A DNA stretch of 64,000 nucleotides from Glebionis coronaria (taxonomy: Eukaryota; Streptophyta; Magnoliopsida; Asterales; Asteraceae): NCBI GenBank assembly GCA_025667525.1, contig CM046875.1:288814140-288878139 (forward strand), given 5' to 3'. The notes beneath the pieces were generated by a model. That model had not been told where the DNA came from. It saw only the letters and a list, made by a program, of their open reading frames with translations, and did no database searches. A program made the translations under genes and the position numbers. Shown here one piece after another: positions 47,853 through 59,900 of the stretch; the stretch's first letter is position 1, and each line of letters starts with the position of its first letter.

Positions 47853-49130
47853 CACAAAGCATCCTTTAAGGCCATTACTGCTCTTAGTCTTATTACTGAA
47901 CCATTGCAGCTTCTACACATGGACCTATTTGGTCCTACTTCCATTAGAAGCATTGACCACAAGCAATTCTGTCTGGTGGTAACTGATGGATATAACAGGT
48001 TTACGTGGGTGTTCTTCATGGCTGCCAAAAGTGAGACCTACCCAATTCTTAGATATTTTCTTACCCTGATAGAGAACCAGTTGTCTAAGAAAGTTAAAGG
48101 TATTCGTTGCGACAATGGAACCGAGTTTAAAAATAAAGACCTCATCACACTTTGCAATGCTAAGGGCATCAAAAGAGATTATAGTGCTGCAAGGACTCCT
48201 CAACAGAATGGTGTGGCAGAAAGAAAGAACAGGACACTAATAGAAGCAGCAAGAACTATGCTTGCCGATTCAAAGCTTCCAACCATGTTCTGGACAAAAG
48301 CTGTTAATACTGCAAGTTATGTTTTGAATAGGGTTTCTATTACCAATCCTCACAAGAAGACTCCTTATGAGCTGCTCACGGGCAAAGTTCCAAATATTGC
48401 TCATTTGAAGCCTTTTGGGTGTCCAGTCACCATTCTAAATACTAGTGACTATTTGGGGAAGTTTGATGGCAAGGCAGATGAAGGATACATTGTGGGATAT
48501 TCAGCTCATTCTCGGGCTTATCGTGTCTACAATCTTCAAGCCAAACAGATCATTGAAACTATTAATCTCAGGTATTTTGAGGAGAAGTCAAACATCCAAG
48601 GCAAGGGTCTAGAATGGTATTTTGATCTTGATTATCTTAGTGATTCGTTAGGATATTTTCGTTTCAAAACTAACCATGATGCAGGACCACAAGTGTTTGC
48701 AACTTCTAGTACTGGTGTTCCTTCTAGTCTTTCTGATTCAGATGATGAGGATGACATTTTTGTGGTTCCATCCTATTCCACCACAGTTTCTCCTACTCCT
48801 CCTAGTGATGCAACTCCATTGGATGTCCAGGATTCCCAAGCAGCTCTTGACACTCTTCTCAAACAACAACAACAAGCTACTAAAGCAGCTGCTCAAGGTA
48901 GTTTTGAGTTTCCCTTGGTTGAGCCTACTGACAAAGTTGCTCCTGGTACTCCAGCTTCTGCTCCTAGTGCTAGCTTATCACCTACTGGTACTCCGGCTAG
49001 TGAGTCTGCTTCCAATACTCGTTTCTCCAGTCCTTCTGATTTGGGGAACCATCAAAAGAAGTCTTCTACCAAGCTGGATGATATTCATAAACAACCAGTA
49101 GATGGGGATTTTCCAAAATGCTTCATATGA
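47853..49130 (+). pseudogene. pol: H pol: integrase core and linker
   Basis: The catalytic triad counted from Met 47904 is D7 (LHMDLFGP), D70 (IRCDNGTEF) and E106 (NGVAERKNR), with DD35E spacing. Copia features follow: KKTPYELLTGKVPN, LKPFGCPVTIL and the GKG-like end near 48605. An acidic/Ser-Pro linker ends at tga 49128-49130 because of a frameshift near 49100; reading continues in the first frame. Confidence 0.88.
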
Positions 49131-50097
49131 TGCTGACTTTGTTGGTGATCTCAATAACTTGGCACCAGAAGTGGAGGTTTCTTCCAATCCAGTCTTGCAA
49201 CATAAAGATCATCCTACCACTTAAATTATTGGAGATCCTGGTTCTACTGTCAAGACACGCAGAATGCAGCAGAAGGCCTCGTCTGATCATCATGCTCTTG
49301 TGGGCTATATTGAGGATCAAAAGAGTAATAATCATACGGACTTTCAACACTGTTTGTTTGCTTGTTTTCTTTCACAGGTGGAACCTAGGTCTGTTTCTCA
49401 TGCTCTTGAGGATCAAAGTTGGGTGGAGGCTATGCAGGAGGAAATGTAGCAATTCTTGTTTCAGAATGTTTGGGTTCTGGTTGACTTACCAGATGGAAAG
49501 ACAGCTATCAATACCAAATGGATTCTCAAGAACAAGAAGGATGCACGGGGAATTGTCGTAAGGAATAAAGCTAGGCTTGTCGCACAAGGACACACTCAAA
49601 TTGAGGGCATTGACTATACTGAAGTTTTTGCTCCGGTTGCAAGGATAGAAGCCATTCGCCTGTTTTTGGCCTTTGCTTCATATGTGGGCTTTACGGTGTT
49701 TCAGATGGATGTCAAGAGTGCATTCCTCTATGGCAAAATTGACGAGGAGGTGTATGTTACTCAACCTAAGGGCTTTGTAGATCCACTTCATCCCAAGAAA
49801 GTTTACAAGGTGGTGAAGGCTCTTTATGGGTTACATCAGGCTCCTAGAGCTTGGTATGAGCGTCTTTCAACTTTCTTGTTAAAGAATGGCTATAGAAGAG
49901 GCACTATTGACAAAACATTATTTCTTCGGAGGAGTACCAAGGACATTATCCTTGTTCAGGTTTATGTGGACGACATTATCTTTGGTTCCACTAGGAAGCA
50001 GTGGTGTGATGAGTTTGAACACTTGATGAAAGGCGAATTTCAGATGAGTGCGATGGGAGAACTGTCGTTCTTCCTTGGTCTTCAGGTCAAGCAATAA
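49131..50097 (+). pseudogene. pol: H pol: reverse transcriptase
   Basis: First frame, with stops at 49222 and 49447, then an open 213-codon block. It has [30 protein letters not shown] (first catalytic Asp, residue 85 from 49456), [13 protein letters not shown] and [12 protein letters not shown] (YVDD at 170-173). It stops at taa 50095-50097, after which the frame continues into the connection/RNase H. All key RT residues are present in the block. Confidence 0.9.
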
Positions 50098-50904
50098 TCG
50101 GATGGGATTTTCATCAGTCAAGATAAATATGTCCATGAGATTCTTCAAAAGTTTGACATGGATCCTCTTAGACCAGCAGCAACCCCTTATGAAGTTGCTA
50201 AAATCAAACTTAAGAATGAGCCAGACCCCCCGGTAAATGTTCACATGTATCGGTCTATGATTGGCTCCCTCATGTATTTGACTGCATCACGTCCGGACAT
50301 CATGTTTGCAGTAAGTGCTTGTTCTAGAGACCAGGTGACTCCAACGGTTTTGAACTTAAATGCAGTGAAGAAGATTTTCAAGTATATCAAGGCTCAACCT
50401 AAATTGGGTCTATGGTATCCTAGAGAATCACCTTTTGTTCTAGAAGCTTATAGTGATAGTGACTATGCTGGTGCTAATAATGACAGGAAGTCTACTACTG
50501 GTGGTTGTCAGTTTTTGGGTCGTCGACTTATTTCATGGCAATGTAAGAAACAGATAATAGTAGCTACTTCTTCAACAGAAGCTGAATACGTTGCGGCTGC
50601 TAGTTGTTGTGGACAAGTTTTGTGGATCCAAAATCAGATGTTGCACTATGGTTTCAATTTTATGAATACCAAAATTTTTATTGACAATCAAAGCACTATT
50701 TGCGTTGTGAAGAATCCTGTTTTTCATCAGCGGACGAAGCATATTGGGATTCGGCATCATTTTATACGGGATGCCAATGAGAAGAAGCTGATACAGGTTC
50801 TTAAAGTTCATACGGATGACAATGTTGCTGATTTGCTGACTAAAGCTTTTGATGGTCCTTGGTTTAACCACTTGGTGGTTCATATTGGGATGGTCAATCC
50901 TTGA
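50098..50904 (+). pseudogene. pol: H pol: RT connection and RNase H
   Basis: Same frame. It has SMIGSLMYLTASRPDI (RT connection), then RNase H with AYSDSDYAGANNDRKS (Asp), TSSTEAEYVAA (Glu), IFIDNQSTI (Asp) and HTDDNVADLLTKA (Asp). All four catalytic acidic residues are kept. It ends at tga 50902-50904. It is non-functional only because of upstream stops, so I class it with the broken pol. Confidence 0.9.
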
Positions 50905-51523
50905 GGTCTAGGATTGAGGGGAGGCAAAGCCTAAGGGGAGGCTTTGTGTACATATTAGGACAGACTAACGTATTGATAGATTTTTACAACATATTTTTTG
51001 GTTCTGATGGTGTGTGGTACTTCTGATGGAGGATTATGCTCTCTACTGGTGGATATGGCCTTACATGACTGGCTTCTGGTCCTCCTTGGTCAGCTTCTAG
51101 TTATACTAGGTTGGCTTCTGGTGGTTTAAAATCCTTCCATGTCAAGTGGTGTTTGGCTCCTGGTACTGGTCTGGCATACTGTTCATTCCTTTTGTCCTTT
51201 GTTAATCACGTTTTGCTCCTGGTCTGACCATTGTGTGCGTTGACTTTTGGTCAACGCTCCCAATCCTGGTTTTAAAATTTTAAATTAAGCATGGGTAATT
51301 GGGAGTTAGTAATTGTGTTAAAAAGGGAAAGTGGTTACTATGCAATTGTGGTTTAATTTGAAAGGGCAACCCCCCATTAATAGGGGTCAATGAACAGTTA
51401 CCACTTTCTTTATTTATGGTCAACATACACCCTTGACTTACTCATTACAATAAACACACACAAAACCGCTCCTACTCTCTTCACCCTAATCACAATCCTT
51501 CTTCCATCAATTAATCAAGATCC
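50905..51523 (+). other. H spacer between pol and ORF3
   Basis: Non-coding, beginning with purine-rich ggattgaggggaggc and a hairpin (50925-50946), then phrases rich in cttctggt and gctcctggt. It could hold a promoter or splice acceptor for ORF3; ctttcttt and ctcttcaccc tracts precede the ATG. Confidence 0.55.
50925..50946 (+). promoter_or_regulatory. Hairpin with polypurine loop after H pol
   Basis: caaagcct-aagggg-aggctttg is an 8-bp perfect stem with a purine loop, 20 nt after the pol stop. Confidence 0.55.
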
Positions 51524-54500
51524 ATGGCTGCTCTTGCTTACCAACCTGCTCACAACCGAGTTGCTTATCTGGGTAATGGTCCTCATCGTGAACATTTTGC
51601 TGACATCCTCGATTTCATTGAAGCTTCCAACCTAAGGTTTGCATTTACTGTATGTCCCACCATATATGATAGTGTTATTCGTCAATTCTGGGCGTCTGCT
51701 CGACTTGTGGATGTGGTTGGTCGCCCACGTGCACTCCATGCTACCATAGATGGACGTGCATATGTGGTGACTGAGGCTTCTATTCGCTCTTCTCTTCATC
51801 TTCAGGATGAGGGTGGTGTTGAATCCATCCCCAATTCGGAGGTATTGGAGGGGATGGCTGCTTTAGGTTACGAACATGGGGGGAAGTTTAACTTCCAGAA
51901 AAATAGGTTTTCCCCCCAATGGAAGCTTCTGGTCCACTTTCTAATCCATTGTATGAGTCCCAAGTCTGGGAGTTGGGATGCTTTCCCCACTCCCTTGGCT
52001 ACTGGTCTTATTTGCTTAGCCCAGGGTAGAGTTTTTAACTTTTCTCATTATTTGTTTGAGGGGATGGTTAGTAATTTGTCTAATGCTGGTTCGAGAAAGA
52101 AGTTTCTTATGTACCCTAGGTTTCTTCAGCAAATATTGGTTTGCATTCCTCGTGATAGGACTGAGCATGTTCCGTCTAAGCTTACAGCCAAAGTGTATTA
52201 CAATATGGTCAATGGGTTTACTAGGGAATGGAGGCCCCTGACTGAGGCCTTGTTGGGATTGGCTCAGGGTCCTATGGGTGAGGAGGAGGAGGCTCCTGAG
52301 TTTGTTGTGATTGATGATGACCCCATAGAGGAGGAGGCTCCTACTGCTGGTGCCACTCCTGTGGTTGAGGAGGAGCTGGTTGAGGAGGTGGTGGTTGAAA
52401 AACCTTCCCCTTCCAAGGCTGGTCCTTCTTCAGTCCGACACAAGTCTCCATTTGTGGAGACTCCACCTCCTAGTCCTGCCCCACACTCGACTGATAAACC
52501 GTTTGGTGCTAGTACTCCACAGGCTGACCCATATGTTGCTTCGGGCTCCAATGACGCTTTCCCTGATCCAAGTTCTCTTGGTGGGCAGGCGGAGGAGCCT
52601 ACTACACTTATATCTTTGCTTGATCTTATGCGCAGGTACCATGAGCGGATGATTTCTTTGGAAGCTGATTTGAACCAACATCGGAAACTTACTAGGGAGT
52701 TTGTTCTTCCTCTTGCTGATCGCATCAAAGCATTGGAAACTCAGCAACGGCGTCGCAAGAAGCATGTGATCCATTCTGATTCTGATGAGGAGGGTACAGA
52801 AAATGTTGAGGATGGTTTGACATTATTGGCAAAGGCTGCCTTTGCTGATAAAGTTTATGATGATTTGCCGGTTCCTCCAACGTCCTCCAGTGTTCCTTCT
52901 CCTGGTGCTATTCCCACTTCTATGGGTGGTGATCTGATCCTGCTGCTGGTTCTCATGCTGGTCCCTCTCATGATTCGAAGGGCAAGGCCCCAATGACTGA
53001 TGCTCCATCCCCATCTCGCAAGCGTACCCGTCGCCAGCTTGAAGAGGAAAGGCTAGGTGAGGAGGCTGCTCGTCGGGTTCAGGCTGAGCTTGATGAAGCT
53101 GATAGGGCTGCTGAGGAAGAGCTTCAGAAGCGAAGGCGTGAACAAATTCAGCATGATGCCATGCATTGGAGTGATAGTGAATTGATGCAGGTTTTGACTG
53201 TTCTCACCCGGGATTATGCTCAGTTTACAGATCTTTTGGGTGACGATGTTGATGAGCACAATTGTATTCCGAGGGCTATGGTATTGATGCGTAAGCACCA
53301 GTTGGCTCTTGCTGCAGAACTTAGGAAACAGAGAAAGAACAGACCTTTATCTCGGACTGAGGAGCGCAAGCAGATGCAACGTTATGTGAAATATCAGTCT
53401 GCTGCTCATTTTAATGCTCCTTGGACGTGGGACCGGGTGCGGGCTTTGACTTTTGATGAGCTCAAGGCACTTTATGAAAAGATGGTTAAGCGTCAGAGTC
53501 AACCAATTCCGGAAAGATTTATTTACCATCCTCGTGGTGTGACTTCTTCTACGCCTGCTGTTTCTACTGGTCCTTCATCTGCACCCACTCCTGGTTCTGC
53601 TGCTAGTCCATCTGGTTTTGTTGCTACTTCCGTTGGTCCTTCTACTTCACCTTTGGTTGCTCCTTTGGGTTCTACTGCTGGTCCTGCTACCACCATCTTT
53701 GATGCTACCACCACCACTCCTGCTTCTACCACCACACATGCTCAAACAACCACCTTTGTTACCACCACCACACCTACTGCTACTACACCTGATGTGCCAT
53801 CTCCATCACCACCAGTTCCTGGAACTCAACCTAATCCTACTTCTTATGCAGCTCCTATTGGTCCATTGGGTGGGCATATTCATGAGTCTACTTCTACTGC
53901 TCCCCCTGCTGCTGCTGAGGTTAGGGTAAATGTTGAACCCACACCTACTGATCCCACACCTAGACGTTCCCTTCGTCAGAAACAAGCTCGTTGTATTCGC
54001 CGTGGTAAGACAGTTTCTTTTGAGAAGCGTGATCCTGAGAATTTGATTGATGCAGCTTCTGACAGCGATTCTGACTTACCTTTGGGCAATGGGACCATTA
54101 CTGGTTATACGGTTGAGCGTTCTACAACACTTCCTGGTGGCGTATCCCATCGGATTACTTTGAGTGATGGGTCTGTGCGTTTCGCAACGGGTTTGCAGGG
54201 TGTGTTGTCTTGGGCTGACCGTATGGATCTTATGGCGTTGTATGGACTTGTTGATTCTAGTATGCCGTTTGACCCAATGGCTGTGTCTTCATGGCCTGGT
54301 CTGCGTATCTGGGCTGATCTTAAGCTGATGTTGGATGCTCCTCCTAATGCTCCTGTTTCGGGCATATGGAAGGATCAAATGCAATGGGAGATTCTGCGCT
54401 GGAAGCTATATGCTGGATGTGGTGTTCATATGTTGGAATTAGAATCTGGTCATATGGTGTTTATGCTGACGGATGTGGAGTATCCTTTGACAATTTCTTC

Positions 54501-54636
54501 GATGGAGGCGATGTTGGTGAGTCACTTGCAAATTTCTACTGCTCCATCTGGAAATGAGTCCTCTATGGCCACGGCATTGGTGGAAGGTATTCAGGCGCGG
54601 TTGATAGCAGATAAGAAGGTTGCTTCTGGTATGTGA
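51524..54636 (+). pseudogene. H ORF3: large additional protein of unknown function (frameshifted)
   Basis: There are two open segments, 51524-52996 (490 codons) and 52993-54636 (547 codons). The join is probably a frameshift near 52930: before the second ATG the first frame already reads protein-like DSKGKAPMTDAPS. An N-terminal globular region (HFADILDFIEASNLRF, RQFWASARLVDV, FNFQKNRFSPQWK) is followed by an acidic/Pro-Ser linker, a possible coiled coil (SLEADLNQHRKLTREF), a charged helix (ARRVQAELDEADRAAEEEL) and a Thr/Pro-rich stretch. A basic segment and a C-terminal domain (WKLYAGCGVHMLELESGHM) complete it. From memory, similar proteins abound in Asteraceae as retroelement ORFs. It sits where sireviruses carry their env-like ORF, but I see no convincing signal peptide or membrane span. 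Confidence 0.75.
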
Positions 54637-55630
54637 TGTGATTGGGTTGTAAGTGTTTATGCTTTGTATTTTTTTTCATTTGTTCTTATTCTCATTCTTT
54701 TCACCAATATGTACAGTGATTGGTGAACTTCATTCTTTATAGTTAAGAAAAAAAAAAGACAAAAACAAATAATCTAACATTAAAAAAAAAAAAAAACCTT
54801 CTTATATAATATCTGCTTATACTTTTAACACAGTTTGGATTTTATACTTGTGAATAATATCCCTTGGCTGCTTCACATTGTGGGTTCTGGTTCCTGATTT
54901 GTGCTTGTCCTGGTACTTGGCTTCACTTGGTGTTGGACGTGGTCCACACAACAAATGGTTCTCAACTTACCATGTCTAATCGACAAGAAAAAGTTGATTC
55001 ACCTTGAGGGTATGGCTCCTGGTGCGATTCTCAAATCCGTTGATGGTTACCAGGTTACCCAAAACTGGATGGTTTTCACTTGCCATAGTCTTGGACTAAA
55101 AAATGGCTAATCCAAGGGGGTACGGCTCTTGGTAAAGATCTTATCAAATCCGTTGATAGCTGTAATAGCTTGCTTAAAGCTATAGGGTGTTCAAATCACC
55201 GATGCTTCATTGCTAAGAGTTGGCGAGTCCAGAGGGGTACGGCTTCTGGTAAAGACGCATCAAATCCGTTGACGGCTGTGATGGTTTGCCTAAAATCATC
55301 AGGGTACTCCCACTCACCATTGATTCACGTTCTAAGAGTTGGGCTGGGTTCTAGTCTCCCAGGGTGATGCTTATTCCACCAGAATGACTAGCTAGCCCAA
55401 GAGCGAGCAGCTACTTGGTAAAGGCTCATCAAATCTACTCATGTTGCTGCAAAGTTTCAACACGATGCTGATTTGTTACAAGCTTTGTAGAAGCTTCTAG
55501 TGTTTCATGTTGCGGCGGTTACTCTGATTCTTATCTTGTTGATGCTGCTATTTGTTTTGCTGATACAATCCTCGGGCTTTCTTTGCACGTTTTCCAGGAA
55601 ACTTGAACTCAAAAGGTCAAATTCAAGTTT
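54637..55630 (+). other. H 3' spacer with degenerate tandem repeats
   Basis: Non-coding. A-rich runs (54748-54797) are followed by three to four degenerate 108-120-bp units (55000-55460). Each unit contains ggggtacggctYctggt and then tcaaatccgttga. Confidence 0.65.
55000..55460 (+). repeat. Degenerate ~110-120-bp tandem repeat in H
   Basis: Unit starts near 55007, 55116 and 55235, with a weaker one near 55400. They share a purine-rich ggggtacggc phrase, cttggtaaag and atcaaatccgttga. Confidence 0.7.
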
Positions 55631-55640
55631 AGGGGAGGAT
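55631..55640 (+). promoter_or_regulatory. H polypurine tract
   Basis: aggggaggat abuts the 3' LTR. Confidence 0.85.
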
Positions 55641-56105
55641 TGTTAGGACCATTGTAATAGTTATATGTAATAGGTAGACTAGGAGGTATGTAGTTCCTCC
55701 TGGTCCTAGTAGTAGTAGGAGCAAGTCCTGCTCCTGGTCCTAGTCGAAGTCAAACTTTATTATTTACTTAATATTTTGTTAGGATATGCATGAGATATGT
55801 TAGGAAAGGATATGCATATCAGTTTTACACGTTTTCTTTAATGCTGTATTAGGGTTTCCTTGTAGTATAAAAGGAACCTTAGGCAGAAGGGTTATACACA
55901 CCTTCACAAAACGTAGTTCTAGTGATTATCAATATTAGAAATCCTTAGAAAGGATCAAGTCTTTATAGTTATTATGTTCTTCTTGATTACATTTATATTT
56001 TACATTCATATTGTGTATAGAGTCTCTTTGTGATTTGACTTGTGATTACAGAAGTCATTCACCGGTCCTGACAGGCTGCAAGATCTACATCTGGTAGACC
56101 CAACA
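55641..56105 (+). repeat. H 3' LTR
   Basis: 465 bp with three substitutions against the 5' LTR by eye; TATA at 55866-55872. It is followed by ctagg. Confidence 0.95.
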
Positions 56106-56148
56106 CTAGGCTACGCGACTAGGCAACCTAATTCTCTATAACAATTGT

Positions 56149-56159
56149 CTCTGATACCA
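56149..56159 (-). promoter_or_regulatory. J primer-binding site
   Basis: Minus strand reads tggtatcagag, the initiator tRNA-Met type, three bases from the J LTR edge. Confidence 0.75.
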
Positions 56160-56162
56160 TTC

Positions 56163-56962
56163 TGTCACACCTCACCATGGCGGAATATGGGGCGCGACGT
56201 ATGGATAGCATCACAACAATAGCGTGTCTATAGAGTTAACTAAATGAAATAGAAATGTCATAAAAAGGTGACACGATGTCATGACAATATCACAAATAAT
56301 GTAGGCGTCTAGGTAAGTAAGTAACAGGCCTACCTCTTACCAAATACATTCAAATAACACACATCAAACATATAGGTATCAAACAATACTAAATCAAAAG
56401 ACAAAATAAAATCTAAGAGGAAAGGGATTCCTCCTAATGCAATCCTAGTAGCCTCTATACTCTAGCCACTTCTAATATCATCTTACAAAACTACCTCACC
56501 TGAAAATGACACTAAAATCTGTCAACATAAAGTTGGTGAGAACATAGGTTTAAGTTATCTAGAACATCATAAGAAACCTTGACATCCGTTGTAAATAAGT
56601 TGAAGAAAAACAATTTATAGTAATGGACCATAATGTGATAATCATGTTACATGCATCCACAACAAAACATAAACCAAGAACCGATCACATATACAATTCA
56701 CAAAGCACATTATAACAATCAAGAAGTATCCCGTCACACACACAAGAACACACACCACACTATCTGGATCTTTCCCACACCACCTGTGGAAGATGAACTA
56801 AATCCCCGTCGAGATATCTTGCCTCCGAAGAGACGATGCACAAGTACTCAGGACGGATCGTGCCCCACGCTCCACACACATCACAACTGGTCCCATAGAC
56901 GCCTATACATCTATGTACCAAAGCCAATCACAACGCAAACAAGATTAACATATCAGAACACA
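56163..56962 (-). repeat. J 5' LTR, truncated by element I
   Basis: 800 bp aligned to 39218-40017; the match stops exactly where I's LTR (tgtaacaccccc) begins. Confidence 0.82.
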
Positions 56963-59900
56963 TGTAACACCCCCAAATTTATACAACTCAATACAATGGA
57001 AGTCTCGTTGGTGTTATGGGATAACACATTACTCACATCATAGACAACGCTTAAAATCGCGTCGTTTATTAATAAAGCATTTCCATTCATAAATATCAAA
57101 GTTACATCGTTCCCAAGTCATATTATTTCATACAAAGTTTTACAAAGTATTTGAATGGAAATTGTTGTTTAAGTGCGGGCCATGAATTCTTGTTGTCTTC
57201 CCGATAATTACCTTCAAGTACCTGAGATAAACATGTTAAAAGAAAAGGTCAGCGATAACGCCGAGTGAATTCATAGAGTTTAATAAATTCCATCAATATA
57301 ATATCAGTATAAAAGTATTACTGAAAATCATTTTGTACAAATCGTTTTGATAGGCCATGAAATAGACAAAATCCTTTTTATACAAATCTTCATCAAAATC
57401 ATAATATAGGCGTTTGCCTTAAAAATCATTATACGAGCCAATATCGTAAAAACATCATACAATACGTCTTATGACGTTGTATGAAAATAAAAATCGTTAT
57501 ATGAATATGGTTATGAAAACCAAAACACGAACATAATATCAATAGTATGACCCTGTATTGCTAGTCAGGCAATACATCGTAATTCAGAGCGTCTAGTAGT
57601 ATTTCGTTAATCGGATTATTATAAGCCGCATGACATTGTTACCTTACTAAACCAACAACGGGTAGCTAACCCGATACTCAATTTGCCCATCTAAAGTAGC
57701 GTGTCATCACAAAGGTCACGCTATGGAAATCTTCTCATACATAAATTCTCTTACCAATCAATGTGGCACGACGGGGATCAACCGTCAAGGCGCGAACTGG
57801 GGTGATCGTCCCCAAATAGTACAATTATATGCACAAGCGTCTACCAAATCCCGGTAGTTCACAATTCATGCTAATGGGACTTTTAGTGACATAACCTAAC
57901 TTTAATAATCCATTTGATTTCATCTATCGGGTCCTTTAATCATTTATCGGGTCATACAATCGGGTCATACAATCATTCGGGTCCAAATTAATAAACAAAC
58001 AATCGGGACAAATGGTGTCCTATTTTATAAAAACTAACATGTTATCTCCCTCGCGGGTTTATAAAACATTTCATAAAAACATTTAAAAGAGTGCGAGGCT
58101 ATGAACTCACGTTGATGTGGGAAAGCGGGTTATCGGCAACTCGGATGTACGGTACGTGCTTCAATCACGGAAACCTAGACAAATAATACTCGTCTTAGAC
58201 TCTTGTCCAGTGACTTTATAAAAATAACAATTATGTATACATATTATGATTAAGTGGGTTTACATATTCTCGTTTCCTCATTTTAGTGTTTATGTGTCGG
58301 TAACGTTTATACTAGTTTACTAGTTTTACCTATTTACGTGTTTTAAGTCCAATAAACTTATTATAAGTCTTTAACTGGTATTAATCCATGTTATACTTAT
58401 ATTATCAGTATCTACACTTTACAAGTTGGGCCTAAATGGGTTAAGCCCAATAAATAAGTTTATAAGTGTTTTAGTCCATCTTGTTGTTTTATTAGTCCAA
58501 TAACGTTAATTTAGTCCGTTAATGTCCGTATGTTATATAGTTCGGGTTTTTATCGGTTTTTACTTGTTATACATGTCTATATATCAGTATATAAGTTTTT
58601 ATAAAGTTTACATTAGACGGGTCCAACCATCTAAGTTTTATTTAACAAAAACGTAAATTTTACGGTATTAGCCGAAAAAGTCGTAAAAATCATGTTTATA
58701 GTTTTATAACTTATAAAACTTAACAAGTTACCATTTTTATAAAATGTCCACTTATTTACCATTGTACATATTTATATAAATGTATTATATAAGTTAGTGG
58801 GTTTTAATTTATATTTTATACTATTAAATTTTGAGTGCTTATATAATAGTATTATACTTTAATTTCCAAAATCTGATTTTTATCTTCACTTTCACCAAAA
58901 CTGCCATATCTAGAGTTCTATATGGAGATAGAAGCTCAAATTTTTATCACATAAACTACATGATATGTGCTCCATTTAACTCCACTATAGCTACTGTTGA
59001 ATCATCTTCTAAGTATTTTCTAAAAATCGTCCAAAACAGTGAACTCAGATTTGTACCTTAAACTTGTTTTGATCATATCTCACTCATTACAATGATTCCA
59101 TTGCATGGCCAACTCTCACATGTGTACAAGCCACATAGCTTACTGTAAATGGATTCTACTTCATCATTTTATCAGTTCATGACATGTTTCTTTACTGTTT
59201 TATACAGCCAACATTTTTAAACAAGATTTTAGCCTTGTTCTTTATAGTTTTTCACCTTTTTAATCATGTTTATCAACACCAAATCCCCACATAACATTTT
59301 TATCATCATATAATCATCATATACATATAAAATAAGAAATAAAATACATGATTACATAATAAAAATAATCAAGAGGATGAGGAGGACAATCTTTATACCA
59401 CCATGATGATGTAGGTTGATCAAAACATGGATTTTGATGGAGAAACTTATGATGTACCAAGACCATCTTCATGACCACCAATCTTCATAAACTCCTTGTG
59501 GAAAATCAGCCCCAAGACACCAAGGAAACTCCTCCATGGATGTTATAATCACCACCATTCAAGAGAGCTTCAAGAGGGCATCAACATGTGTATGAATAAC
59601 ATGAGATTTTGTGGTTGATTTTGATCAAATGAGGGTGTTCTTGGTGGGGATGGGACGGCATAAACAAGAGAGGAGGAGTGAGTTGTAGCTAGTTTTGCAT
59701 GGTGAAATGATGGTATGTGTTTTAGTTAGTGGTTTTAGTTGGTTTTGTGTAAGTGTTAGCTTACAAGCTGAGCTTGTATGACATGTGTAAGCAACAAGAG
59801 TGAAAACTTGACACCAAAGTGGTATGGTGTTGTTGTGTAGCCGGTTTTGAGTGGGGGTGGGACAAGTGTCCCACTTGTCTCATCCCCATTTATTTACGGG

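Larger units (their letters stand above)
44007..56105 (+). mobile_element. Element H: complete young Ty1/copia retrotransposon with a third ORF
   Basis: 12,099 bp with 465-bp LTRs differing at three sites by eye (99.4% identical), flanked by ctagg (44002-44006 and 56106-56110). It has an initiator-Met PBS, gag with two zinc knuckles, then protease-integrase-RT-RNase H in copia order, a spacer, an additional ORF unit (51524-54636), a repeat-bearing spacer and a PPT. The extra 3' ORF resembles sireviruses in layout; lineage is not proven. Stops and frameshifts make this copy non-coding for full products. Confidence 0.95.
39218..56962 (-). mobile_element. Element J: large non-autonomous Gypsy-type LTR element (LARD-like), interrupted
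   Basis: A complete LTR lies at 39218-41866 and a truncated LTR at 56163-56962, with about 2.2 kb of internal sequence after H is removed. The minus-strand PBS (56149-56159) lies beside the right LTR and the PPT side beside the left LTR, fixing the orientation. No gag or pol is recognisable. Over the first about 200 aligned bp the LTRs differ at roughly 7 sites plus small indels. The element continues beyond I, outside the window. Confidence 0.8.

Noticed and set aside
52920..52996. Hydrophobic tail of the first ORF3 segment (LILLLVLMLVPLMI) as an envelope-like transmembrane helix, and the ATGA overlap as a reinitiation site
   Set aside because: The same DNA in the next frame gives protein-like sequence leading smoothly into the second segment, so the hydrophobic tail is probably out-of-frame translation after a frameshift.
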